This document shows, in pieces, positions 1 through 9,459 of a DNA stretch of 64,000 bases. The notes beneath the pieces are model-generated. The model saw only the letters and a program-made list of their open reading frames with translations, was not told the origin of the DNA and ran no database searches. The position numbers and the translations under genes are program-made. Within the stretch, counting starts at the first letter, position 1; every line of letters starts with the position of its first letter. This DNA comes from Pseudoalteromonas sp049257235 (GTDB taxonomy: Bacteria > Pseudomonadota > Gammaproteobacteria > Enterobacterales > Alteromonadaceae), in NCBI RefSeq assembly GCF_049257235.1, contig NZ_JBMMUF010000006.1, forward strand, positions 124,001-188,000, read 5' to 3'.

Positions 1-147
1 GATGATACCAACGTGACCTTCGTCCACTGTGTACATACTTTTGAGTAAAACCACAAGCAGCACCAAAACTGCGATGATGACCCCTATCAGTCCTTTCTTT
101 TTACCGACCGTGGCCGAGATGTTGGGTAAACTATTGTTGTTATTCAT
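1..147 (-). CDS. SPFH/prohibitin-family membrane protein, N-terminal fragment
   Basis: Only the first 49 codons lie in the window; the gene runs off the left edge. The start ATG (145-147) has an AAGGAA ribosome site about 10 bases upstream. The N-terminus is Asn-rich (MNNNNS), then a basic patch KKK at residues 16-18, one hydrophobic segment at about residues 19-36, and then VDEGHVGII. A single N-terminal anchor followed by a V-x-x-G-H-V-G-I motif is the usual entry to the SPFH (stomatin/prohibitin/HflC) domain, so a membrane scaffold protein is likely. The SPFH core itself is not visible, so the call depends on that short motif. Confidence 0.6.
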   Translation of the reverse strand, partial: MNNNNSLPNISATVGKKKGLIGVIIAVLVLLVVLLKSMYTVDEGHVGII

Positions 148-211
148 ACTCGTTGTTCCTTTTACAACTCCTTTTTTGGAGCAACGAGTATAAATGAAAC
201 AGGTACGTAAG

Positions 212-1093
212 TTAATTAATCTCCCCAGTTAAACTGCGGTAAAACAAGGTTGTCACTCGTTCCTTTGGCAACCATCCGGCATACTCTATCTCTAGTGGAC
301 CGAGTGGATCAGCTTCAAGTACCGCTTCGAGCGTTTTGTGCTGTTTGATGGCATCAAGCATCATGCCTTTGGCTTTAGTGATGAGTGCATGGTAAGTTTT
401 CAAGCCCGCTTTATTGCTCATTGGGCCATGTCCTGGGATCACTTGAGTGTCATCGCCAATGCTGTCAATAACACTCTGTACTGCGTTTAGCACGCCATCA
501 ACGCTGCCACCGCCATCAACATCGACGAATGGCAATCCACCTAAATTGAAATAAATATCACCCATGTGCACGATATTCGCATCATCAAAAAATACCACGG
601 CGTCACCATCGGTGTGCGCATGAGCAAAATGCACCAAACGCGCATGCTCACCATTGAAGTGTAAGGTCATGTCTTGACCAAAGCTTAAACGCGGCAAAAA
701 GTCAGAGCCTTCGCCATGCTTTTCCTGCAAACGTTTGTGCACATTGTGGTGAGCTATTACGTGAGCACCTGCTTGCGCAAAGACTTCGTTACCACCGGTA
801 TGATCACCATGATAATGAGTGTTAATCACAAACTCCGCGGCATTGGGGTTAAGCTCCTTAAGAGCCGCTTTTATTTGCGGCGCCAATTTGGCGAATTGGT
901 CATCGATAATATACGTGCCTTGCTCACCGACATGCGCAGCAATGTTGCCACCGCGACCAAAAAGTACGTATATATTGTCATCTAATTTTTGCGTTTTGAT
1001 TTGCACTTCTTCTGCATGCAAGGTTGCCGAACTCAGCGCCACAAGCACGCTCGAAGCAAGTGCTGCGAGTCGTGATGTCCTGTTGTTTATCAT
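212..1093 (-). CDS. Exported MBL-fold metallo-hydrolase
   Basis: This is a 293-aa metallo-beta-lactamase-fold protein with a signal peptide (about residues 1-27, ending near LHAEE), so it should act in the periplasm. The zinc motif HxHxDH is seen as THYHGDH with H93, H95, D97 and H98; further ligands are likely H160 (HAHTDGD), D179 (MGDIYF) and H222 (IPGHGP). It resembles the cyclase/glyoxalase-II-like exported MBL proteins common in marine gammaproteobacteria rather than a classical carbapenemase, but the substrate cannot be read from sequence. It follows the divergent-side SPFH fragment on the same strand with a 64-base gap. GAGG lies about 10 bases before the ATG. Confidence 0.85.
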   Translation of the reverse strand: MINNRTSRLAALASSVLVALSSATLHAEEVQIKTQKLDDNIYVLFGRGGNIAAHVGEQGTYIIDDQFAKLAPQIKAALKELNPNAAEFVINTHYHGDHTGGNEVFAQAGAHVIAHHNVHKRLQEKHGEGSDFLPRLSFGQDMTLHFNGEHARLVHFAHAHTDGDAVVFFDDANIVHMGDIYFNLGGLPFVDVDGGGSVDGVLNAVQSVIDSIGDDTQVIPGHGPMSNKAGLKTYHALITKAKGMMLDAIKQHKTLEAVLEADPLGPLEIEYAGWLPKERVTTLFYRSLTGEIN

Positions 1094-1244
1094 TGTATTT
1101 CATCCTCGTTCAATATTATTCACCAGAGCATTACGCTTGAACGCTCAGTGTAGTTCAAATGCTTTATTTTTCCTTTATTAAACAAATACTCTTAAGCAAG
1201 TGCACGTACTTAAGAGGAAAACTTAGTGCCCTTTAGTTCCTTAA

Positions 1245-2384
1245 TTGAAAACGGCTGACTATAATATACACCTGAGCCAATGGAGTGAGTCTCACGTGCA
1301 GCAATATATCGAGAATGAAACCGCCGAGAGCCTCTTTACTAGAGTAGAGGTGCTAAAGTTTGCTGTGATCATCAAGGTCGCCTCTTTTGCCGCATTAATC
1401 CACCTGCTGCTCATACCCATTTTTTATTACATCGGCGCCAAAGAACTCGCGTTTTTTAACATATTTAGTGCCCTTGCTTGGTTTTATGGGGTATGGCTCA
1501 TCAACTACAAATCCCCGCGCTGGGGACTGCGCATTTTTACTTTTGAAGTGATCCTGCATTCCATCGCCTGTTGTTATTACCTTGGTACTGAGGCGGGTTT
1601 CCAGTTTTATTTGTGGAGCATCTCCTGCATCTTATTAGTCGACTATCGCATGAAAATGAAAAGCGCGATGCTCTACTCAGGGCTGCTCATCATCACCTTT
1701 GCACTGATGTATGTGTACTTTGCCGACGTCCATTACCTATACAAATTTTATGATTATATTCAGTATATTGAGGTAGTTAATATTCTCATTGCTGGACTCC
1801 CCATGATTTACACGCTGGCGCTCATTCGCAAAATAGCTTTGGAGCAGCGCAGCACCCTCGCGCAAATGGCTACCCGTGATTACCTCACTAATTTATACAA
1901 TCGTCGTTTTGCCAAGGAGTTAATTTATCGCGCGCAACAACGTTGCTTCGCGCAAGGTGAGAACGTATGTATCGCCATTGGCGATGTGGATCACTTTAAG
2001 CAAATCAATGATAAATACGGGCACGAAATAGGCGATGCTGTGCTCAAAGAACTCAGTTCTTTATTACTTCACAATACTCGCCCCGCAGACATTGTGGCTC
2101 GCTGGGGTGGGGAAGAGTTTATTATTGTTTTACCCGGCATTTCACTTTCGCAGGCGCATAAACGGATTGAAAAAATCAGAGACCAAGTAAAGCAATTGCG
2201 CATCACTCAGTCACCACTGCCAATGACTATCTCCGCGAGCTTTGGTATTACTCAATGGCAATCACAAGATACACTCACCAGTGCGCTTGCCAGAGCCGAC
2301 GCGGCCTTATATCTGAGTAAAAATAACGGCCGAGACCAAACAACCGTGAAAACGACCAATCTCATTCCAAGCTCTGCTAAATAG
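1245..2384 (+). CDS. Membrane-bound diguanylate cyclase (GGDEF)
   Basis: The protein (379 aa) has about six hydrophobic segments between residues 38 and 205, then a C-terminal GGDEF domain from about residue 210. The active-site loop reads RWGGEEF, so the catalytic signature is intact, and RPAD sits five residues upstream, matching the RxxD inhibitory I-site. It should therefore make cyclic di-GMP and be subject to product inhibition. The integral membrane part is a MASE-like sensor with no recognisable ligand pocket. The start used is TTG at 1245, which has no good ribosome site; GTG at 1296 has GGAG about ten bases upstream and would give a protein 17 residues shorter. The 3' end overlaps the convergent acylase gene by 8 bases. 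Confidence 0.9.
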   Translation: MKTADYNIHLSQWSESHVQQYIENETAESLFTRVEVLKFAVIIKVASFAALIHLLLIPIFYYIGAKELAFFNIFSALAWFYGVWLINYKSPRWGLRIFTFEVILHSIACCYYLGTEAGFQFYLWSISCILLVDYRMKMKSAMLYSGLLIITFALMYVYFADVHYLYKFYDYIQYIEVVNILIAGLPMIYTLALIRKIALEQRSTLAQMATRDYLTNLYNRRFAKELIYRAQQRCFAQGENVCIAIGDVDHFKQINDKYGHEIGDAVLKELSSLLLHNTRPADIVARWGGEEFIIVLPGISLSQAHKRIEKIRDQVKQLRITQSPLPMTISASFGITQWQSQDTLTSALARADAALYLSKNNGRDQTTVKTTNLIPSSAK

Positions 2385-4650
2385 CAGGGCGGATCTCAAT
2401 TCGATGCAAGGCTTGTGACGGCAACAAAGGCGTACCTTGGTGCTGCGCAAACTGCTCAAAACCCGCACGATAGAAAGGCGATAATGGATGCGCAGACTGC
2501 CCGCCCGGTAAGGTCATTATCGCGTGTTCTAATCGCCCTGGTTGCGCAATAAAACGCTGCGACGCACCAAATTCTGGTCGCTGTACCGCTGGCATAAAAC
2601 TATCACCAAAGCCTTGAGTTATCGGCATGTTGAGCCAGTGTGCCAATTGCGGTATTTGTTTCGCAAAAGGGTGTTTCAACGCCATCGCATTGACTTTACC
2701 CCACTGCCAATTCTGTACATCGTTGCCATGTTGTTGCTGCAACCTCGCCAATGCCAAATTAAAGCCCTTGAATAACACCTCTTCTTTGTCAGTGAATCCC
2801 CAAGCGCTTGGGTCTTCAAGCAACTGCCAAGTGGCAGGCTCCAAATTGCGCTTTATCGGTGCTAAAGACAAACCATGTTCAGATAGTTGATTTTCAATCG
2901 GCGCAAACAAGATATCCATTACCGCACTTCTGAAGTAACGCACCAAAGTGTACCCTACAGAATCAGCACACGCACAGCCCTGCCATTGCTCAACCGCTTC
3001 AAGGTGTTGATTACCCCGCTGTTTAAGTGAGTTTGCTAATAGCGCCTGCCACTGAGACAAAAATCGCGCTTCATTGTCGAGTTGCAGTGCTAAAAATGCA
3101 GACTCATCAAATTGCTTCTGTGCAAATAAGCGATCGCGAATTTGTAGCTGCCTTGCCCCCAAGGCATAGCCTCCATCGCCAAATTTTGCGAGCTCTTGCG
3201 CTGAAATAACACGCGCATTGGCGGTCCATAATCGTCCAGAACGCGGATTCATGACCTGTGGTCGCTGTGGCTCATTATCATGCCAGCCCTGCTGAAATTC
3301 TCTCGCATCAATTGCGACATCACTGGGGTTAGTGCGTGCAGCAATCGCCCCCATTGGTTGCCAACCAATTTGCCCTTGGCTATCAACAACCATCAAGTTC
3401 TGAACAGGCATACCCGCGTTGTTGGCGATTGCAAATGCCTCTGGTACCGAGTGCGCTGTGGCTAACTTCATTAAGTCTAAATTGACCGCATAATCGTAGT
3501 GACCGACCCAACTTAATGCATAGCGCTGACCATTTACTTCCCGCACTGGGCCGAAATCACTCATCACTAACTCGTAGGCAAAGTCAGGCTTGCCTTTGAT
3601 CTGTATTTTTTGGGTGATTGATGTCGTTTTGGACGCGGCGTCTAGGCGCACCCAATCCGAGGTATCCACATACGCATTGGTGAACCCCCATGCTATGTGA
3701 TTATTGGTGCCAACAACGATGGCAGGAGCACCAGGTAAAGACACTCCTGTAATTTGCATATCGCCCACATTTAATTGCGCGCGATACCAAATAACCGGCA
3801 CGGCCAGACCTAGATGCATATCATCGGCCACCATAGGATAACCACTGGCGGTTAACTCTCCTGACACCGCCCAGTTGTTACTGCCCACCTCTAAAGTAGG
3901 CGTGATTTCGGTGATACCAGCGCTGACTTGCGGCACACTTAACTGCGGGATAGGAAGCGATTGCAGCGCAATTTCGCTGCCATCTAATGCAGATTGGTAG
4001 GAACTCGGCTGAGTTAAAAATGCCCGCATAGGTTGACTATACAACTGCTCAATTTGTTCCAGCACCATGTCACGCTCAAATGTGCCCGCTTGTAGATCGA
4101 GGTACATGCTGTAGATAACCAGCAAACTATCTTCCTGTCGCCATGGTGTAACGGGCGCCCCCGTCAGCAAGTACTCAAAACTTTTCATTGATTGCGCTTG
4201 CAATGCATCGTTGACTCCTTTTGCATACAGGGTCAACAGCTGCTGTTGTTGCTTCGGTAGGGTGGCGTAAATACGCTCACTGCGCATTCGCAGTTGATGA
4301 AAACGCATTTTCTTATCAAGGCCTAGAGCTGCCTCTCCAAATAACTCACTGAGCTCACCTGCGGAATTTCGACGCAACAAATCCATCTGGAAGAATCTGT
4401 CCTGTGCGTGGGCAAAGCCCAGCGCATAAGCAGCGTCTGTCATACTTTGAGCCGCAATGATTGCCTGACCTAAAGCGTCGCGTTTAATCGTAACCGTTTT
4501 TTCAATAGCGTCACTGCGCCCTTGCCCGTCAAGCGCTGGCAGGCTCAAAGAGAGTACAGCATAAACAATGGCCGTTATCGCCAGTAGCATAATCATTGCG
4601 CCACCAACTAGGCGCTTTCCCCACTTAAGCATATCGCTCATACCCATCAT
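2377..4650 (-). CDS. Penicillin acylase family (Ntn) amidohydrolase
   Basis: A 757-aa N-terminal-nucleophile amidohydrolase of the penicillin acylase/AHL acylase family. A hydrophobic segment at residues 15-36 directs export. An alpha-chain region precedes the autocatalytic cleavage site; the mature beta chain would begin at S257 in GSNNWAVSG, the hallmark nucleophile motif, followed by MVADDMHLGL. Relatives hydrolyse beta-lactam side chains, acyl-homoserine lactones or other N-acyl amides; which applies here is unknown. Length fits the single-chain precursor form. Several in-frame ATGs lie at the start (MMGM) and none has a strong ribosome site. The 3' end overlaps the diguanylate cyclase gene tail to tail. 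Confidence 0.9.
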   Translation of the reverse strand: MMGMSDMLKWGKRLVGGAMIMLLAITAIVYAVLSLSLPALDGQGRSDAIEKTVTIKRDALGQAIIAAQSMTDAAYALGFAHAQDRFFQMDLLRRNSAGELSELFGEAALGLDKKMRFHQLRMRSERIYATLPKQQQQLLTLYAKGVNDALQAQSMKSFEYLLTGAPVTPWRQEDSLLVIYSMYLDLQAGTFERDMVLEQIEQLYSQPMRAFLTQPSSYQSALDGSEIALQSLPIPQLSVPQVSAGITEITPTLEVGSNNWAVSGELTASGYPMVADDMHLGLAVPVIWYRAQLNVGDMQITGVSLPGAPAIVVGTNNHIAWGFTNAYVDTSDWVRLDAASKTTSITQKIQIKGKPDFAYELVMSDFGPVREVNGQRYALSWVGHYDYAVNLDLMKLATAHSVPEAFAIANNAGMPVQNLMVVDSQGQIGWQPMGAIAARTNPSDVAIDAREFQQGWHDNEPQRPQVMNPRSGRLWTANARVISAQELAKFGDGGYALGARQLQIRDRLFAQKQFDESAFLALQLDNEARFLSQWQALLANSLKQRGNQHLEAVEQWQGCACADSVGYTLVRYFRSAVMDILFAPIENQLSEHGLSLAPIKRNLEPATWQLLEDPSAWGFTDKEEVLFKGFNLALARLQQQHGNDVQNWQWGKVNAMALKHPFAKQIPQLAHWLNMPITQGFGDSFMPAVQRPEFGASQRFIAQPGRLEHAIMTLPGGQSAHPLSPFYRAGFEQFAQHQGTPLLPSQALHRIEIRPAI

Positions 4651-4969
4651 ATATATTGTTGTTATTGTGCCCCGCAGTGTATGACATTTTCATGTGCTCA
4701 CGCGAAACATTGATATTTTTACTTTAATTTACAGTGAATTATAAGAAATTGCAGCATCGCTAGATGATTGAACTGTGATTTATGATTTGAAAAAGCTATC
4801 GCAAGCAACACCCATTTAAGGTACAAATAGGTTTGCGTGCCCATCACTAATTGGCATCTTCTTGGGTATAAATGCATGAAGAAATCAGCAAGTTATATGT
4901 TGGCACGAGTAGACAACAAAGAACCGTACACTATATTTTAGAAAGCTAGGATTATTAAAAAACTAATTA
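4651..4969. other. Intergenic region between acylase and hybrid kinase
   Basis: A 319-base AT-rich divergent gap. It must hold the promoters of the leftward acylase and rightward hybrid kinase, but I cannot assign convincing -35/-10 pairs. A 24-codon ORF from ATG 4872 has no ribosome site and is not called. No repeat or strong stem is evident. Confidence 0.5.
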
Positions 4970-7900
4970 ATGAGTGCGACACCGCGACAAGGTATTTACG
5001 CTATCATCTTCTATTCCTTGGTGCTGGTCACCATAGGTATTTCCGTGGCTATCGATCAAGTCATTTATCAACAAGCTACGCAAAAGTATCGTCAAGATGT
5101 CACCACAGAAGCACAGCAATATCGCGCTCAATTACAAGCATTAATGACTGCCAATGTGCAGTTGGTGAGAGGATTAATTCCAGCCATCGCTGCCCAACCT
5201 GATTTAAACCAAGACCAGTTTTCATCTATCGCGCGCAGCCTTTTTTCAAGCTCCAACGAACTTCGTAATATAGGCCTAGCACCGGATTTGGTGATCACCA
5301 TGATTTACCCTTTGCAAGGCAATCAAGGTGCCCTAGGCTTAGATTTTACAACCAGCGAAGTCGATAAAGAGCTAATACAGCAATCTAAATTAACTGGCGA
5401 AATAAGTATTATTGGCCCCGTAAATTTAATACAAGGCGGCAAAGGCATTATTGCCCGCCTTCCTGTGTATATAGACGATCAGAAAAAGCCTTTTTGGGGG
5501 GTGATATCTGTTGTCCTCGATGCCGATAAAGTATTTAAAAACAGCGGTTTACTTAAGCTATCTAAAAAGTACAACGCGGCGCTTTATCGCACCCTCAGCG
5601 ACGGTACAAAGCAGTTATTATTCGGTAATGATGCTGCTCTGTCTAACGATGCACAATCTCTGTCTGTTACGGTGCCCTCTCAAGAGTGGCAGTTAGCGGT
5701 TATCCCCAAGCAAGGGTGGCAACCACCACAACATCACTACTTTTATTCACGCATTGCCACTATAGGTTCGGCGTGCTTGATTATTTTATTTTTGTTTTGG
5801 GTTAAGCGCTTACTCGAGCAATTGCTTGTTAATGAAGATCGATTGCAAGCACTCTATGATTTATCGCCATTGGGGATCGCCTTATGTGATGCGAAAAGTG
5901 GCCAGTTTATTCATGCCAACTCAGCCTTACTAGGCAGTGTAGATATCTCCTTAGAACAATTACAAAACCAAAAAATACACCAAACATTTGTACTTAATTC
6001 CGGCGAAAAATTGGTTATTGAGAGTCTCAAACATGGTGAGCGCCTCACTCCACAAGAGGGCGCGTGGCGAATGCGCACTGGCCATGCAGTGCAAATATCG
6101 GGTGTGCGATTTAATAAATCGTCTAATCGCCGTTACTTTTGGCTTTTGGTAGAAGATCTCCAAGAGAAAAAAGCCACAGAAGCCTCACTGATGGAGAAGT
6201 CACAGCGACTCTCCTTGGTAAACGACACCATAGGCGTTGCTATTTGGGACTGGCACATTCAACGAGACGAAATCAAAGTCAATGAGCGCTGGGCCGAAAT
6301 CATTGGCTATGAGTTAGCTGACATTCAACCTTTTAGCTTCCGCGCTTGGCAACAATACATGCATCCTGACGACGCTAAAGTGTGTCAAATTCACCTGCAA
6401 AAACACTGGCATGGTGAAGAGTCTCTGTTTATTTGTGAGTCTCGCCTGATGCATAAGCACGGTCATTGGGTCTGGGTGTTAGACACGGGGCGAGTGATTG
6501 AATGGGATGACAATGGCAATGCGCTGCGCATGATAGGCACTCACATTGATATTAGCGCCAAAAAAGCGACCGAATTGGCGCTGATCCAAGCCAAACAAGA
6601 AACCGAGAGCTTCTTTGAGCTAAACGCGAACTTCATGGCCATTTTAAATGCAACAGGGGCAATTGAACGTATCAATAATAGTATGTTCAAATGCTTGGGC
6701 TACGAAAAAGAAGAGGTGCTTGATAACCCACTGCTCAATTTAGTACACAAGCGAGACAAAGATGCCCTCAGCGCGCACCTTGAAGGCCTTGGGCAGCAAT
6801 ACACAGAAGTCGAATTCAAAGGACGCCTAAGAAAATGTGATGGCCAGCTCATATTGTGCCTATTTAACCTCGCACTAGACCCTAACCGTGAGAAGATTTA
6901 CCTCGTTGCCAGCGATATTACCCAGCAACAACAAATCAGTGAACAGCTTATAAATCACAAGCATATGCTAGAGGCTATGAGCCAGCAAGCTAACATCGGT
7001 GCATGGGAGCTGAACATGCGCAATAACACCGCATTTTGGTCTGCCGTGGGTAGAGAAATACACGGTGTTGGCCAAGACTATAACGTGACTGCTGACAACC
7101 TGTTCGACTTGTATACACCCGCATCCCAAGCGCAAATCAGCACCTTGATTCACAAAGCCATTGAAAATCGCACTGAATTTGACTCAGAGCTACAAATAAA
7201 AACCTCGGACGCGGGGGTGAAATGGGTCAGAGTAAGAGGTGAGGCTCAGTTTATGGACTCCGAATGCGTACGCATTTTTGGCTCCATTCAAGATATAGAC
7301 GATGAAAAGCGTGGGCAACTGGCGCAATTCTACATGGCGCAGAGGAACAGCGCATTGGCGGCATTATCTCTTAATGAAGCGGTCATTACCGGTGATTTAG
7401 CAAAAGCACGCCACCTCATCACCCAAGTAGTATGTAAAACCTTGCGTGTAGATAGAGCTGCGATTTGGTTATTTGGCGATGACGCCAGCGAGCTCACCTT
7501 GTTGTCTTTATTTGATTTTAATACTAACAGCCACAGCGATGGCACCACCTTTGACGCAAACAATTACCCCACTTACTTCAACGCCATTAAAAAACGCGCT
7601 GTTCTCAATATTTCTCATGCACAAGAGGATGCTGTCACTGTTGAACTCAGAGACGACTACATTATTCCTACTAATGTGCACGCCATGCTCGATTGCGGTA
7701 TCCCTGGGCGCGACGGCATTATTGGTGTGGTAAGCGCTGAAAACTGTAACGAACCGCGCATGTGGAGTGAGAGTGACGAAAACTTCATGCTGGCAATAGC
7801 CAGTATTGTTGGTGGTGTATTTGCAAACCATGAGCGCCAACTTACCGAAGTGGCACTGCGCAAAGCAAAAGATGATGCCGAGTATGCGGCCAAAGTAAAA

Positions 7901-9373
7901 AGTGAATTCCTTGCCAGCATGAGTCACGAAATACGCACGCCAATGAATGGTGTACTCGGGATGATGGAGCTGCTCAGCCACAGCGAACTTAACGATACAC
8001 AGCAACATCAGCTAGAGCTAGCTCGCTCATCAGCAACTGCCTTACTGAGTATTATTAATGACATACTAGACTTCTCCAAAGGAGAGGCTGGTAAGGTAAC
8101 GCTTGAGCACATTGAATTTGATATTCACCACTTGCTTAGCCAAGCGGTGGAGTCAATGGCACTCAAAGCGCAGCAAAAAGGCAACCTACTGTTACTCGAT
8201 ACCCAAGCAATCGACATGCAAAAAGTATTTGGCGATCCCAATAGAATTAGGCAAATTGTCGCCAACTTGCTTGGTAATGCTATTAAATTCACTGAAAATG
8301 GCAGCATCACCGTACGCGCAAAATTAAGTGCTCAAGGGCACTTCACGTGCAGTATTCAAGACTCAGGCATAGGTATCAGCGACGAAGCACAACAGCAGCT
8401 GTTTGAAGCATTCACCCAAGCCGATAGTTCCACCACTCGAAAATACGGTGGTACAGGTTTGGGTCTGGCAATCGTCAAGCAGCTTTGTGAATTGATGGGG
8501 GGCAGTGTTTGGGTTGAAAGTGAGCTAGGTAAAGGCAGTACTTTTACCTTTATGATAAATCTGAGCATTGAACATGACTCACCCATGAGTGCAGTGCTGG
8601 CAAACCAACAGGTGTATATTATTGGCCAGAATCAAGCTCAAGCACAGCTCACTTTTGAACATTGCCAGGCCATGGGAGCCACTCCTTTTGTATTCGAGCA
8701 ACCGCAAGCCTTATTGGATAAGTTGCAAACGAGCGAACCCATCCACCTGATTATCGATACAGATACACTTTTGGCAGATGACAAGTCGCTACTGAATGAA
8801 TTGCAAAAGCAACTTCACCCACAAAGCGAGGTGCTGGTCGTTACACACTTTGAACAGGCAAAGCAGGTGAACGAACAAATCAACTTTAGTCATTATCGCT
8901 TGGCCTTTTTCCCACTCACTGCTTACGATATTTACAACCGCTCACCGCGTAATGACGAGCGTCCTATAACCACTCACCACCCCTTGTCTGAAGTCCGTTG
9001 TTTGCTTGTTGAGGACAACAAGATCAACCAAATAGTGGCGACGTCCCTGCTCGACAAACAGCATTGTCAGTATGTGGTAGCCAACAATGGTCAAGAAGCG
9101 ATAGACATCCTTAATGACCCTGAGCATGAGCTTTTTGATGTAATTTTGATGGACTGCCAAATGCCGGTGCTGGATGGTTATCAAGCATCACAACAAATCC
9201 GCGCAGGGGCTGCGGGAGATTATTATCGCTCAGTGGTGATCATTGCCCTCACTGCCAACGCCATGGATGGAGACAAGGAAAAGTGTTTAAGTGCCGGTAT
9301 GAATGATTACCTGACCAAACCGCTGACTCCCGATAGCCTCATCGACAAGCTCATTCAATGGGGCACAGCGTAA
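4970..9373 (+). CDS. CHASE/multi-PAS/GAF hybrid sensor histidine kinase
   Basis: A 1467-aa inner-membrane hybrid kinase. Order: TM about 9-28; periplasmic CHASE-type domain about 60-230 (GLAPDLVITMIYPLQGN is typical); TM about 262-280; four PAS-like domains about 290-790, two followed by PAC-like segments; GAF about 800-965; HisKA with phospho-acceptor H986 in SMSHEIRTPMNG; HATPase about 1080-1205 with N, G1 (DSGIGI) and G2 (GGTGLGLAI) boxes; a degenerate receiver-like stretch about 1212-1310 without a clear phospho-site; and a C-terminal receiver with D1395 in LMDCQMPVLDG. No Hpt domain is present, so a separate phosphotransfer protein is needed. No response regulator gene is adjacent. The domain set suggests integration of an extracellular small ligand with internal redox or nucleotide cues. 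Confidence 0.93.
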   Translation: MSATPRQGIYAIIFYSLVLVTIGISVAIDQVIYQQATQKYRQDVTTEAQQYRAQLQALMTANVQLVRGLIPAIAAQPDLNQDQFSSIARSLFSSSNELRNIGLAPDLVITMIYPLQGNQGALGLDFTTSEVDKELIQQSKLTGEISIIGPVNLIQGGKGIIARLPVYIDDQKKPFWGVISVVLDADKVFKNSGLLKLSKKYNAALYRTLSDGTKQLLFGNDAALSNDAQSLSVTVPSQEWQLAVIPKQGWQPPQHHYFYSRIATIGSACLIILFLFWVKRLLEQLLVNEDRLQALYDLSPLGIALCDAKSGQFIHANSALLGSVDISLEQLQNQKIHQTFVLNSGEKLVIESLKHGERLTPQEGAWRMRTGHAVQISGVRFNKSSNRRYFWLLVEDLQEKKATEASLMEKSQRLSLVNDTIGVAIWDWHIQRDEIKVNERWAEIIGYELADIQPFSFRAWQQYMHPDDAKVCQIHLQKHWHGEESLFICESRLMHKHGHWVWVLDTGRVIEWDDNGNALRMIGTHIDISAKKATELALIQAKQETESFFELNANFMAILNATGAIERINNSMFKCLGYEKEEVLDNPLLNLVHKRDKDALSAHLEGLGQQYTEVEFKGRLRKCDGQLILCLFNLALDPNREKIYLVASDITQQQQISEQLINHKHMLEAMSQQANIGAWELNMRNNTAFWSAVGREIHGVGQDYNVTADNLFDLYTPASQAQISTLIHKAIENRTEFDSELQIKTSDAGVKWVRVRGEAQFMDSECVRIFGSIQDIDDEKRGQLAQFYMAQRNSALAALSLNEAVITGDLAKARHLITQVVCKTLRVDRAAIWLFGDDASELTLLSLFDFNTNSHSDGTTFDANNYPTYFNAIKKRAVLNISHAQEDAVTVELRDDYIIPTNVHAMLDCGIPGRDGIIGVVSAENCNEPRMWSESDENFMLAIASIVGGVFANHERQLTEVALRKAKDDAEYAAKVKSEFLASMSHEIRTPMNGVLGMMELLSHSELNDTQQHQLELARSSATALLSIINDILDFSKGEAGKVTLEHIEFDIHHLLSQAVESMALKAQQKGNLLLLDTQAIDMQKVFGDPNRIRQIVANLLGNAIKFTENGSITVRAKLSAQGHFTCSIQDSGIGISDEAQQQLFEAFTQADSSTTRKYGGTGLGLAIVKQLCELMGGSVWVESELGKGSTFTFMINLSIEHDSPMSAVLANQQVYIIGQNQAQAQLTFEHCQAMGATPFVFEQPQALLDKLQTSEPIHLIIDTDTLLADDKSLLNELQKQLHPQSEVLVVTHFEQAKQVNEQINFSHYRLAFFPLTAYDIYNRSPRNDERPITTHHPLSEVRCLLVEDNKINQIVATSLLDKQHCQYVVANNGQEAIDILNDPEHELFDVILMDCQMPVLDGYQASQQIRAGAAGDYYRSVVIIALTANAMDGDKEKCLSAGMNDYLTKPLTPDSLIDKLIQWGTA

Positions 9374-9459
9374 ATACATTAAAAGTCGCCGTGGCGCTTT
9401 AACTTTGCCCTAAATGCTTTCATAATATCCGCTTACTATCTGACTCAAATGGGGGAGTT

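Noticed and set aside
819..1181. 120-aa rightward ORF inside the MBL gene
   Set aside because: Antisense shadow of a gene with full zinc motifs and signal peptide.
4872..4946. 24-codon ORF in the acylase-kinase gap
   Set aside because: No ribosome site and no protein-like composition.
7508..8008. 166-aa leftward ORF inside the hybrid kinase
   Set aside because: Antisense to GAF and HisKA coding sequence; no independent evidence.
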